A stretch of DNA of 64,000 nucleotides from Prevotella sp. (lineage in GTDB: Bacteria; Bacteroidota; Bacteroidia; Bacteroidales; Bacteroidaceae). The notes under the pieces are model-generated. The model made no database searches. It saw only the letters and a list, made by a program, of their open reading frames with translations, and was not told the DNA's origin. The DNA is taken from positions 19,736 through 83,735 of the forward strand of contig JAFTGH010000012.1 in NCBI GenBank assembly GCA_017458005.1. The letters are read 5' to 3'. Made by a program: the position numbers and the translations under genes. Positions 7,527 to 15,846 of the stretch are shown here, piece after piece; positions within the stretch are counted from its first letter, which is position 1, and every line of letters begins with the position of its first letter.

Positions 7527-8681
7527 ATGACAGTCAAAACACCGCTTGTCCAGTACGTGTGGAATCGTTACGGGAAAGCAACCTCCAAGAAGGAGGCAGT
7601 CGTCGAACTTCGTATCACCTACGAACGCAGACAGAAGTACATTTCAACAAACATTTGGCTGTTGCCCAAGCATTGGCGCAACGGCACAGTAGTTAACCGT
7701 GTGGATGCTATCCAACTCAACCAGACGCTCGATAAACTCATTGTTGAGGTCAGGAAAGTCATCTTTGAGATGATGGAGGAAGACAACATCGACATCTTCT
7801 CTATTCCAAATCGGCTCAAACGCCTACGCAGTGGTGGAATCTCGTTTATAGAGTTCTGTCAGAAACGAGCTGAGATCAGAAGCTATAACAAGTCATCTGA
7901 TAGCGCGAAGCGTTACGAGCGATTTATGCGCAAGTTTATCGAATGGGGTGAGATAGAGCACTGGGAAGATATCAGCGAAGAGAACATCATTGCTTTCGAC
8001 GGTTATCTTGCTTCTAAAGGTTTCAAACCCTATTCCAAGTGGCAAAACTATCACCGTTTTCTCAATTCATTCATCATCGATGCTGTCAATGAAGGTCTTC
8101 TCACAAAGAACCCATATAAGTGGGTACAGATTGAGAAAGAGAAGGCCAGAACAGGTATCGGTAAATATCTTACTCCAGAAGAGTTTGAGAAGATTCGCTC
8201 TGTACGGATGACAACAGAGAGCCTTGAAAGAGTACGTGACCTCTTTGTGTTTCAAACATATACTTGCATGGCTTATACGGATATGTCAGCATTCGATGCT
8301 AATAAAATCCAAGAGGTGAAAGGAATGAAGGTCTATAGTGCCAAGCGTAACAAGACCAAAGAGACCTTTACAATTCCCTTACTTTCTCCTGCTCTTGCCA
8401 TCTTGAAGAAGTACAAGAATAAACTCCCACTTATCAGCAATGTAAAATACAACGAGTATCTGAAAGTGGTAGCCCAAGCTGCAGGCATCGACAAGCCCGT
8501 ATCGAGTCACTGGGCCAGACATACAGGCGCGACTTTACTTCTCAACCAAGGTGGCCTTGACATGAAGATCGTGGCCAAGATATGTGGTCACTCCTCTACC
8601 CGCATCACTGAGAAAGTGTATGCCAAGTTGCTCGATGAATCGGTTGTTGATGCTATGGCTGGTGTAAATGAAATATTATAG
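7527..8681 (+). CDS. tyrosine integrase of element 1
   Basis: A 384-residue tyrosine recombinase that should integrate and excise element 1 at the tRNA-Ser 3' end. An N-terminal arm-binding domain with VWNRYGKATSKKEAVVELRITY and a SAM-like core-binding domain (about 105-205) precede the catalytic domain. The C-terminal active-site residues are clear: HxxR at 328-331 (HWAR), His355 in CGHSS and the nucleophile Tyr365 in EKVYAKL. The first catalytic arginine position reads TCMAYTDM, so it lacks that Arg, as in many Bacteroidetes integrases of the IntDOT kind. It is the first gene inside the left end, read inward. Confidence 0.93.
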   Translation: MTVKTPLVQYVWNRYGKATSKKEAVVELRITYERRQKYISTNIWLLPKHWRNGTVVNRVDAIQLNQTLDKLIVEVRKVIFEMMEEDNIDIFSIPNRLKRLRSGGISFIEFCQKRAEIRSYNKSSDSAKRYERFMRKFIEWGEIEHWEDISEENIIAFDGYLASKGFKPYSKWQNYHRFLNSFIIDAVNEGLLTKNPYKWVQIEKEKARTGIGKYLTPEEFEKIRSVRMTTESLERVRDLFVFQTYTCMAYTDMSAFDANKIQEVKGMKVYSAKRNKTKETFTIPLLSPALAILKKYKNKLPLISNVKYNEYLKVVAQAAGIDKPVSSHWARHTGATLLLNQGGLDMKIVAKICGHSSTRITEKVYAKLLDESVVDAMAGVNEIL

Positions 8682-8916
8682 CTTCGCGCGTACATTATTA
8701 AATATAAGAATGATAGCAAAAACAATACGTCCTCCCAATGTTCTTAGATGACAGACTTGTTATTGCACATTCTCTCGTTTTTGTGCAAAAACAGGCTACT
8801 TTTCATCCTGTTTAGTCGTAAATGTGTTAAATCAAGACTTTCTCCTTGTTTATTTTTGATATATGGATGCTTTTGTCTTATTTTGCACGTAAAGAAATAA
8901 TTTAATTCAAAACATT
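8682..8916 (+). promoter_or_regulatory. intergenic region with one copy of a 21-bp repeat
   Basis: AT-rich leader of the HTH gene. Bases 8821-8841 (starting AATGTGTTAAATCAAG) are repeated exactly at 12724-12744, upstream of the relaxase. A TTTTG-rich stretch follows, but no strong TAnnTTTG match. Confidence 0.6.
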
Positions 8917-9174
8917 ATGGACATTTTTCTTAGCGAAAAGCAGATGGAACAAATAGCTGCAAAAACGGCAAACATCATCCTTCGTAAGATGAAGGAAGAC
9001 AAAGAACCACCCACAGAGATGGTAAGTGTCAAAGAAGCCGCTCGCATTCTAAACATCAGTGAGAACCACATGCGGCGTATTAAGGATCAGTTCCCACATA
9101 TCAAAAACGGGAACAACTCCCAAGGGCACATTTTGTTTGTGCGGGAAGCATTATTAAAAACGTATGCAAAATGA
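8917..9174 (+). CDS. excisionase-like helix-turn-helix protein
   Basis: An 85-residue protein. The second half is a MerR/HTH_17-type winged helix (VSVKEAARILNISENHMRRIKDQ, about 36-59, then the wing HILFVREALLKTYAK), the fold used by excisionases and small regulators in Bacteroidetes mobile elements. The N-terminal 30 residues look helical. It overlaps the next gene by 4 bp (ATGA), so the two are translationally coupled. A role in excision direction, or in regulating mobilization through the repeated 21-bp site, is inference. Confidence 0.75.
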   Translation: MDIFLSEKQMEQIAAKTANIILRKMKEDKEPPTEMVSVKEAARILNISENHMRRIKDQFPHIKNGNNSQGHILFVREALLKTYAK

Positions 9175-9521
9175 CAAAAACAGGATTAAATGTGACTACA
9201 GAGCAGGAAATAAAGGAAATATGGAGTGAATTACTTGACTATGCCAAGCAACATGCCACCGACCACGGCTGGAACTCCGGCATCAAATGGCTGCAGCAAG
9301 CCTTTAACGAATACCTCTCCATGAGCGACGAGGTACCAGGCTATGGCATGGGTGGTGCTCCTGGCAGCAAACACAATCGTGAGGTACTTGCTGGGCGCAT
9401 CGTCCTCGAACTCGGCAACGGTGTCGGTGGCCGTCACCTTCTCACAGATCGGCAGGTTGCCCAATTGAAAGAATCACTTGATTGGGTCGTTAATGCCCCA
9501 TCGAGAGGATTACACCTTTAA
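9171..9521 (+). CDS. unknown protein of element 1
   Basis: A 116-residue soluble protein that I do not recognise. It has an acidic helical N-terminus (EQEIKEIWSELLDYAKQHA), a glycine-rich middle (GYGMGGAPGSKHN) and no membrane segment or signal peptide. It is coupled by a 4-bp overlap to the excisionase-like gene, which supports a role in the element's own biology. The ORF is real by its overlap and codon use; its function is open. Confidence 0.6.
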   Translation: MTKTGLNVTTEQEIKEIWSELLDYAKQHATDHGWNSGIKWLQQAFNEYLSMSDEVPGYGMGGAPGSKHNREVLAGRIVLELGNGVGGRHLLTDRQVAQLKESLDWVVNAPSRGLHL

Positions 9522-9556
9522 CCCAATATAAATGAATATGAAAATAAAACCGCTAT

Positions 9557-9628
9557 AAAAAAGAAAGCCCCGAACATTTCTGCTCGGGGATACGGGTTCG
9601 GAAGAACTGCGTTACCTTTCTTCTGTAG
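9557..9628 (-). ncRNA. candidate small RNA antisense to the helicase leader
   Basis: On the minus strand a TTG (9663-9665), 20-bp spacer and TAACTTTG (9635-9642) form a full Bacteroidetes promoter. About 70 nt downstream, CCCCGA-GCAGAAATGT-TCGGGG followed by CTTTCTTTTTT (9557-9589) forms a clear intrinsic terminator. No open reading frame of useful size lies between. The transcript would run opposite to the helicase gene, ending upstream of it. Confidence 0.6.
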
Positions 9629-9709
9629 CGGAGGCAAAGTTACGCATTATTTCCGAATCCTACAAGTTTTGTTTTAATTATTTTAGAAATTTACTAAAAA
9701 AGGATTGAA

Positions 9710-11260
9710 ATGATGCAATTAGCAAGGTTATATACGCTCACAGAGCAAGGAGTTAACATCATTAAGTTAGTGTATCCACAGGTAAAGGAATCAGAATTAG
9801 AGCGGAGAAAGACTGAGAAGTATGGTGAAGTGTGCTATGTGCGTGGCACAGATAATAAGTGGTACAGTCCCATAGAAGCTTACATGGTAAGCCATAAGAA
9901 AACACTGGGCAGCAAGGAGGAGTTCAAGTCTGCGATCAATGAGATAGCGCAAACCTTTGGACTTGATGGCAGGGGAAAAGAAAAAAAGGAAAGTGTAGTA
10001 GATGAAAGCGAGATAGAGGCGATTGCCTCGAAGCTATTACGTATAGGGGGAAGGTGGTATAAGAAAGCCAAAGACCCACAGACTGGTCAGACCACACTCT
10101 ATGACATCAACAGTTCGTCGATAGTCAGCGACTACGGCAAAGAAATAGGTAACATGGTGCTGAAGGTTGCACCAAAGTACCTTGCTAAGACCAATATACC
10201 CTCACATACAGACTATCAGGAGAGCATAGACAATGGTGACGGCGAATTGTTCTATAACATATATCGTCCGCTCTCGCACACTCCAACTGAAGGTGAGTGG
10301 CCGCATATAGAGAAACTTCTGCGGCACATATTCCAGGAGCAATATGAGATGGGGTTGGACTACCTCGAGATACTTTACGAAAAACCTCTACACCCACTGC
10401 CAGTAGTGTTGCTTGTCAGCGAGGAGACAGGAACAGGTAAGTCCACGTTTTGCAAATTTCTTAATGCCATTTTCTGTGAAAATGCCCTTCCTCTTACTCC
10501 TGAGATTGTGGAGTCCCGCTTCAATAGTTATTGGATCGGTAAGTTGTTGGGGTACATCGAGGAACAAGCCGATGACAGTAACGACAGGAAAAAGCAGAAT
10601 GCCAAGGTGAAAAATATAGTGACGGCAGAAACCCTACCGTCTGAGTCGAAGGGAAAAGATCCTAAGCTTGCATTCAATTTCCTAAAGATAGTCATTTGCA
10701 GTAATGACGAATATACCCCAGTTAAGATAGATCCCAATGACACCCGCTACTGGGTTCGAAAAGTTCCGGCCCTCTCAAGGAAAGAAGAAGGCACAGATAT
10801 TCTGGATGCGTGCAAGAAAGAAATACCTTTCTTTCTGCACTTTCTGCAGGATAGGCAGATGAGATATGAGCGCAAGAATCGACTATGGTTTGCACCCGAG
10901 GAAATACACACAGATGCCTGGCGCACGATAGTACGTCATAGTCAGTCATCATTGGAGCAAGAACTAAGGGAGATTCTTCTTGACATTATGCGCGAGAAAC
11001 AAGTAGAAATGTTAAAGTATGACTTTACCACTCTGGTCGAGCTCTGTGATCGACTAAAGCTATCTGTTAGACTTAAGTGTTCCATCACGCGAAACGATAT
11101 ACGCGAGATACTTCATGGATGGGGTATGGAAGCCTCTAAGAAGGCAGCTCGCTTCACTTACTATTTGCGCGATTCGGTCAGCGGAGCGTCATATTCTCGC
11201 CCAAGAATCGGCAAGGTCATAAAAATCTCCAAGAAAAAACTAAGCGAAAATGATTTCTGA
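9710..11260 (+). CDS. SF3/D5-type replication helicase (VirE/primase-associated)
   Basis: A 516-residue P-loop protein. Walker A is SEETGTGKST (237-246), a Walker B-like segment WIGKLLGYIEEQADD follows (about 275-289), and a sensor region KIVICSNDEY (about 332) matches the superfamily 3 / D5-like helicases used by plasmids, phages and mobilizable elements. The N-terminal 100 residues are not assigned; the C-terminal 100 residues look like a winged helix (DIREILHGWGMEASKKAARFTYYL). Together with the toprim primase gene downstream it probably replicates the circular form. The start chosen is the first of two Met codons; TTG or ATG three bases later are also possible. Confidence 0.8.
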   Translation: MMQLARLYTLTEQGVNIIKLVYPQVKESELERRKTEKYGEVCYVRGTDNKWYSPIEAYMVSHKKTLGSKEEFKSAINEIAQTFGLDGRGKEKKESVVDESEIEAIASKLLRIGGRWYKKAKDPQTGQTTLYDINSSSIVSDYGKEIGNMVLKVAPKYLAKTNIPSHTDYQESIDNGDGELFYNIYRPLSHTPTEGEWPHIEKLLRHIFQEQYEMGLDYLEILYEKPLHPLPVVLLVSEETGTGKSTFCKFLNAIFCENALPLTPEIVESRFNSYWIGKLLGYIEEQADDSNDRKKQNAKVKNIVTAETLPSESKGKDPKLAFNFLKIVICSNDEYTPVKIDPNDTRYWVRKVPALSRKEEGTDILDACKKEIPFFLHFLQDRQMRYERKNRLWFAPEEIHTDAWRTIVRHSQSSLEQELREILLDIMREKQVEMLKYDFTTLVELCDRLKLSVRLKCSITRNDIREILHGWGMEASKKAARFTYYLRDSVSGASYSRPRIGKVIKISKKKLSENDF

Positions 11261-11274
11261 GGAAATAGAAAAAA

Positions 11275-11458
11275 CGGTCACAAAAGTTACAACGTTACAC
11301 ATGCTGATTATCAGAGAGTTAAGCGTAACACCCGTAGCAACGAAATTTAAAATTGTTACAGAAGTTACAAAAGATACAGAAAAGTTACATGCAAAAGCCC
11401 TTTATTTATCGGGGTATGAAGGCTGTTTGTAACTTTGTAACTTTTGTAACCGACTTTT
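11275..11458. repeat. cluster of TTACA/TGTAA motifs
   Basis: Between the helicase and primase genes at least five forward TTACA and three inverted TGTAAC motifs occur in under 190 bp, mostly inside AAGTTACA or TTTGTAAC. The left part reads CAAAAGTTACA and the right part TGTAACTTTTG, its reverse complement. It could be an iteron-like origin or an operator. A 60-codon ORF (11250-11432) is open across it but its protein is Thr/Val-Lys repetitive and probably a by-product. Confidence 0.55.
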
Positions 11459-11471
11459 GAAAAATGAAATT

Positions 11472-12335
11472 ATGAACATTAAGCAAATCAAAGAAATCGT
11501 TACCTGTCTGGATTATCTGGGTGACAGAGTTGTGAAGAAGGTGGCCAATGGCTACCTGGCTCGCGCCCCATGGAGGGAGGATAACAACCCTTCCCTGACA
11601 ATCACCCCTAACGGCAGGGGATGGCATGACATGGCGACTGGTGCACACGGCAGCGTCATTGATCTTGTTATGCTGCATCTTAGTTGTGACCTGCAACGTG
11701 CCTGTGAGGAACTGGAGTGTGCCAATCCTTCTTTTTCTTTTCCCCAGCCCAAATCAGAGTATGGCGGGGGAAGAGAAAAAGAAACTTTCACACGGTTCGA
11801 CGTGGTACCGTTGCAGTCCAGAGGGTTGTTTGCTTATCTCCATCAGCGACGTGTGAACATTGAGATCGCTAAACAGTTCCTGAAGGAGGCGCACTATTCC
11901 ACCAAGCAGCCAGACGATGGTACGTATATCTACTCGCTGGCATACGGCAATGACAAAGGTGGTTATGAACTCAGGAACTCACTCCAAGTTGGGGGTAAAC
12001 TATCTAAATCGCCCAAAGGCATAACAACCCACTTTGATTGTGGGAATGCGCCTACGGTCGTTTTTGAGGGCTTCTTTGACATGCTGTCGTTCGCCACCCT
12101 GTGCGGAGGGGTGAAGCACAACTATGTCGTGTTAAACAGCATCGTCAACAAAGAGGCCGCATTGGACGCTTTGAAAACGTCACAGAATCAATTGTACCTA
12201 TGCCTGGACAACGACAAGGGAGGTGAAGACACCACCGCATGGTTCCTGAAGCAGTTTTCATCGGCCATCGACATTAGGTGCAGGTTTGCCCCTCATAAGG
12301 ACGTAAACGAGTATTTATGTAGTACTACTCGATGA
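11472..12335 (+). CDS. toprim-domain primase-like protein
   Basis: A 287-residue protein with an N-terminal CHC2-like region that keeps the fold pattern (YLARAPWREDNNPSL; GWHDMATGAHGSVIDLVM) but lacks the zinc cysteines, followed by a toprim domain: VFEGFFDMLSF (catalytic Glu) and LYLCLDNDKGG (the DxD motif). Such proteins are the primase-like partners in Bacteroidetes mobilizable elements. The ATG at 11472 is preferred to the TTG five codons upstream. The gene ends close to two TGA/TAG stops and is followed by a 690-bp gene-free stretch. Confidence 0.82.
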   Translation: MNIKQIKEIVTCLDYLGDRVVKKVANGYLARAPWREDNNPSLTITPNGRGWHDMATGAHGSVIDLVMLHLSCDLQRACEELECANPSFSFPQPKSEYGGGREKETFTRFDVVPLQSRGLFAYLHQRRVNIEIAKQFLKEAHYSTKQPDDGTYIYSLAYGNDKGGYELRNSLQVGGKLSKSPKGITTHFDCGNAPTVVFEGFFDMLSFATLCGGVKHNYVVLNSIVNKEAALDALKTSQNQLYLCLDNDKGGEDTTAWFLKQFSSAIDIRCRFAPHKDVNEYLCSTTR

Positions 12336-13030
12336 TAGAAGTACCTTTGTAGTTAACGAGAAATTTCCTTACATTCTTATGATTGGACGGTTTGACATAT
12401 AAGGGATGACTATACTATGTTCCGTACACTCCACATGAAGACACTTCGTGCTGCTCTCTACAAAGTCCCCAGAAGTATGTCATTTCTTTCGGGATTTATT
12501 GCATGCCTAATTCGGTAAGCATGCAATTTATATAGCGGTAAGTCCGAATGATTTTTATCGGTGAATTACGCCAATCTATTTCGGCTATCTCTGCACACCA
12601 TTATCTTGTGATGCTGTAGTGACTTTCTATCACCATTAGTCGTTTTCATCTGACAGTCATTCTAACCGATATTTTATCACTCCGATCTTCTTTTCAAGGT
12701 GTTTTTCTTGCTAATAAGTCATCAATGTGTTAAATCAAGACTTTTCTTCGCAGATGTCATGCAACTAATGGCGGATTTCGTAACTTCGCGGCAGACGGAG
12801 GTCTATTTTTATAAATAGACTAAACCTAATTAGGGATTTTCCAGAAATTGCCCTTTGGGACAACTCCCCAAAATCCCCGAATTAGGCCAAGGGAGCACCC
12901 CTTGGAACCCTTGAAGGGCTGCTTGCCCTTAGACCCAGACAGGGGGTGACCCTCCCCCTGTACCCTCCGCTCAGAGGCACGGCCTCTAAGAACTCTGTAA
13001 AGAAGATGTGTAACTTAATAGATGATAACA
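12336..13030. other. non-coding mobilization region
   Basis: About 700 bp without a supported gene. Contents from left to right: TTGCATGC...GCATGCAA hairpin (about 12500-12527), second copy of the 21-bp repeat (12724-12744), a GTCTATTT/AAATAGAC hairpin (12811-12830), then the hairpin cluster treated separately as oriT (12825-12987). The stretch 12530-12720 shows nothing I can interpret. Confidence 0.7.
12825..12987. other. candidate oriT hairpin cluster
   Basis: A series of inverted repeats just upstream of the relaxase: CCTAATTAGGGATTTT (12825-12840) against AAAATCCCCGAATTAGG (12870-12886), CCAAGG/CCTTGG (12887-12905), CCCTTGAAGGG, CAGGGGG/CCCCCTG (12940-12960) and AGAGGC/GCCTCT (12973-12987). 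Location and structure fit an origin of transfer for a MobV relaxase; the nick site cannot be named from sequence alone. Confidence 0.6.
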
Positions 13031-15163
13031 ATGGCGAAAGGAGTTGTACACGCTGGAAAGAAGTTAGGACTTTCATCCGGCAACGCTGACGAGAACGAAA
13101 GAAAGATAAACGATAAGGAAAGGAAGGGCGAAAAGAAAGCCTGGGACGAAAAAACCTATCGAAACAAAAACAAGATTCCCTGGAATAACTATGATTGGTC
13201 GCGTCATAGTCTGAACTTCGAGATAGCAAGGAGTAAAGACGGCAAACCGACGGTTATTCCCCTCGGTAGCCAAGATGTTACTTTGTATAGACGTTATCAG
13301 AAAATTATACAAGATGTTGGGTTCAAACAGTACAAAGTTGGGGCATCTAATCAGCAGCTTACCTACATGGAACTGATACTTTCGGGTAGTACGAAGAAAA
13401 TGCAGAAACTGGCCTTTGGAGACCAAAACGTAGATTTTACCCGTAACCCTCAGCAGTGGAAGAACTGGGGTGTTACACGAACAAGGGAAATCGAGCAGTG
13501 GGCATTAGACTGTTATGAGTTCATGTGCAAGAAGTATGGCGAAGAAAATATCATCGGTTTCGAGGTTCATCTGGATGAAACGGAGCCACATATTCACGTA
13601 AACATCGTGCCGACGGCCATCATGCAGCAGCGTGGCCGCAATGGTGGATATCATAAAGTGGATGCCGACGGAAATCCAGTAACCTACACAAAAGGCAAGC
13701 ACATTGGTGAAGTCATCAAGATATCCGAATCGAAATACAACGCCCTGTCTGAAGATAAGAAAGCGGAGTATCGCCCGAATGAGCGCGGAACCGTTCACAC
13801 GATTAGTTATGCATATCATTTCGGAGGGAATAAACCGGAAAGGAGCGCGAAGATGTTCCAACTTCACAACGAGTTCCATGAGCATGTGGGCAGTAAATGG
13901 GGATTTGATCGTGGTGATATCTGGGCAGAACTGCCGGAAGAAGAGAGAAGAAGAAGAAAACGGCGTACTAAGCAACAGGCCTACGAGGAAGAGGAAGCAA
14001 AGAAGGCTAAGGATAAAGTTCTCGAAGAAACCAATACTGCCACTGAGAAACTTAAAGAAGTGGAAGAAAAACTTGATGCAAAAGAAAAAGACCTGGAGGC
14101 CGCACAAAAAGACCTCGGACTTATTAAGAAGGTTCAGAATCTCATGGAAGAGAATTTAGAAGATTATATCCACGCCCTTCCTGATGTCGAAATATCAGTA
14201 ACTAAGGATATTCGAGCAAAACTGGCTTCTCCGATGAAAGAACATACGAGGATATTAACCTCCATAAATCCGCCAATGTCACTTCAGGAATTGGAAAGGG
14301 TACTGAAGGAAGTATTGGAAGCTGTTATTATGGATAAGGGCATTTTCCTATCCAAAGAAGATAGAAATAGGAGAATGAGAGATATTGTAACGGATATGAC
14401 AACCATCATGATCGAGGCTGCAGGTGGAAAACAAAAGAAGGAAATAACCGCTGTAGGGAGAAAACTCTATTTGTCTATTCGAAGTGAAATGGCTGATGCC
14501 GTCAGCAAGGCACTTAAATACGATAGTCTGAAGAAAGAAGGATTCGCTGATGTCAATCAGGCAAAAAGAATGAAAGAAGCAGCCAGCAGAACGAAAGCAA
14601 CAGAAGATATGTTGGAGTTCTCATGGCCAGGAGTCACAAAAGCAAAAGAGATACTGATCAACCCGGAACTGGATCAAAAATACATGTCCAAAGAAGAGCG
14701 GAATGAGGTTCTTGGCATTCTCCGAAATGACAAGAATCACCCTGAAGACCGTATTGCCGACATGTTCCGACTGCTGAAGTACGCCTGTGAATTCCGAAAC
14801 ATCCCCCTTGCTACACAGGTTGAGGCACTAATGCTCTCAACTGAAAAGGCGATTACGTATATCAAAGAAAATACCGGGTGTGATTTCATAGGTGGTGCGA
14901 ATAACATGATGGCCACCATCTGGGAGCAAATAGAAAAGCCTGCAGAGGCGGTTAATCAGATTGCGGCATCAGCAGCTTGTCTGTTCTTTGGTTTTGCTGA
15001 TGCGGCCACTACAATCTCCACAGGTAGCGGTGGCGGCGGTGGAGGTGACAGCGAACTACCGAAGAAAAAAGACGATGAGAACGATATGCAGTTTGCTGTT
15101 AGATGCCTGGTTAGCGCGGCGCAAATGCGACTCCCGACACGTAGATTGAAGAAAGGTAGATAA
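13031..15163 (+). CDS. MobV-family relaxase (Pre/Mob)
   Basis: A 710-residue DNA relaxase that would nick at oriT and lead the strand into a recipient. The N-terminal relaxase domain has the RHSLNFEI segment and the metal/active-site motif VHLDETEPHIHVNIVPTAI (about 179-197), the HxDE..PHxH pattern of MobV. A charged coiled coil (about 305-365, EEAKKAKDKVLEETNTATEKL onward) and a long helical region follow; the C-terminus has a Gly tract before a basic tail ending PTRRLKKGR. The ATG at 13031 (MAKGVVHAGKK) is preferred; one three codons upstream is possible. A TTTGCTAA/TTAGCAAA hairpin follows the gene. Confidence 0.92.
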   Translation: MAKGVVHAGKKLGLSSGNADENERKINDKERKGEKKAWDEKTYRNKNKIPWNNYDWSRHSLNFEIARSKDGKPTVIPLGSQDVTLYRRYQKIIQDVGFKQYKVGASNQQLTYMELILSGSTKKMQKLAFGDQNVDFTRNPQQWKNWGVTRTREIEQWALDCYEFMCKKYGEENIIGFEVHLDETEPHIHVNIVPTAIMQQRGRNGGYHKVDADGNPVTYTKGKHIGEVIKISESKYNALSEDKKAEYRPNERGTVHTISYAYHFGGNKPERSAKMFQLHNEFHEHVGSKWGFDRGDIWAELPEEERRRRKRRTKQQAYEEEEAKKAKDKVLEETNTATEKLKEVEEKLDAKEKDLEAAQKDLGLIKKVQNLMEENLEDYIHALPDVEISVTKDIRAKLASPMKEHTRILTSINPPMSLQELERVLKEVLEAVIMDKGIFLSKEDRNRRMRDIVTDMTTIMIEAAGGKQKKEITAVGRKLYLSIRSEMADAVSKALKYDSLKKEGFADVNQAKRMKEAASRTKATEDMLEFSWPGVTKAKEILINPELDQKYMSKEERNEVLGILRNDKNHPEDRIADMFRLLKYACEFRNIPLATQVEALMLSTEKAITYIKENTGCDFIGGANNMMATIWEQIEKPAEAVNQIAASAACLFFGFADAATTISTGSGGGGGGDSELPKKKDDENDMQFAVRCLVSAAQMRLPTRRLKKGR

Positions 15164-15259
15164 GCAGATTTGATATGAAAGTAATCAGATTTGCTAAGTT
15201 TTTAGCAAATTTTCACCAAAAGTTAGCAGATTTGATTATTTCTTCGTATCTTTGCAGCA

Positions 15260-15397
15260 GAATTAAGGTCTTGCTTGGCGATTTCCTGCCGAACCGGTTG
15301 TGACGCTGAGGAGCGCTGCGAGACCTTTCACAATAGTCCAGGCCAAGTGACTAACCTCAGCGCGATTGGTGCGCTGTTCGGATGGCAGTTCTTTTTT
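15260..15397 (+). ncRNA. candidate pseudoknotted small RNA
   Basis: A TATCTTTG -7 element (15247-15254) precedes a 138-nt stretch ending in a T-run (15390-15397). Complementary pairs: AAGGTCT 15265-15271 with AGACCTT 15321-15327; CTTGGC 15274-15279 with GCCAAG 15342-15347; CTGCCGAAC 15286-15294 with GTTCGG..GGCAG 15376-15388; TTGTGA 15298-15303 with TCACAA 15328-15333; CGCTGAGG 15304-15311 with CCTCAGCG 15355-15362. Several pairs cross one another. No ORF with a good start lies in it. The -33 match is weak. Confidence 0.55.
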
Positions 15398-15572
15398 AGG
15401 ATTGAAGTTTTAGGGATTCCCCTAATTATCTTTAGGAAAAATCCGTTTCATAAATGTAATATAATGCCTAATTTTGCATCATAATTGATGGCAAATGTCA
15501 CAATTCTGAGTAGATTTAGCTCTAAAAAGGCTGAAAAAATTCACTTTCCTTGGCTAATTGGGATAAAATTCC

Positions 15573-15580
15573 TAATTTTG
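15573..15580 (+). promoter_or_regulatory. candidate promoter of the structured leader
   Basis: TTGG (15550-15553), 19 bp, TAATTTTG (15573-15580). A transcript from here would carry the 122-nt hairpin as a leader of about 260 nt before the lipoprotein start. Confidence 0.6.
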
Positions 15581-15651
15581 TCACGGAATTAACCCGAAAG
15601 GGTGCGTTCTTAACATTAAGGGTTATATATAGAGGCGTTATACTCGACATG

Positions 15652-15773
15652 TCGCTGAAAACGTAGGAAACTTTCATCGATGTACATGAAGAGGTAGCGA
15701 ATCTCACGCATATGCGTGGGACTGTTCGTGCTACTTATCTGTACATCATTGGTTTTCCTACGACCATCAGCGA
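15652..15773 (+). other. 122-nt nested hairpin in the lipoprotein leader
   Basis: Five nested stems in register: TCGCTG (15652-15657)/CAGCGA (15768-15773), CGTAGGAAA (15662-15670)/TTTCCTACG (15754-15762), GATGTAC (15679-15685)/GTACATC (15741-15747), GTAGC (15694-15698)/GCTAC (15730-15734), and CACGCA/TGCGTG around TA (15705-15718). Total 33 pairs, with internal loops between. Confidence 0.8.
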
Positions 15774-15846
15774 AAGAGAGTGGTGCTTTCAGAACCACGC
15801 TTCTTTTGTGCTCTTTACAAAAGAAAATAACTAAAAGATTAAAAAT

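Larger units (their letters stand above)
15164..15846. other. structured non-coding region between relaxase and lipoprotein
   Basis: About 680 bp with no supported gene but dense structure: a weak terminator ATTTGCTAA/TTAGCAAAT (15190-15210) after the relaxase, repeated CAGATTTG motifs (three), a candidate RNA at 15260-15397, promoter-like TAATTTTG at 15469-15476 and 15573-15580, and a 122-nt nested hairpin at 15652-15773. Two smaller hairpins (GTGGT/ACCAC at 15780-15798; CTTTTGT/ACAAAAG just before the lipoprotein) complete it. Confidence 0.75.

Noticed and set aside
11250-11432. 60-codon ORF after the helicase gene
   Set aside because: Its product is a by-product of the TTACA-rich repeats (Thr/Val/Lys runs) and it overlaps the helicase stop; no support as a gene.
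15260-15397. HDV-like or tRNA-like RNA
   Set aside because: The order and lengths of paired segments do not match the HDV P1-P4 topology, and no cloverleaf can be drawn.
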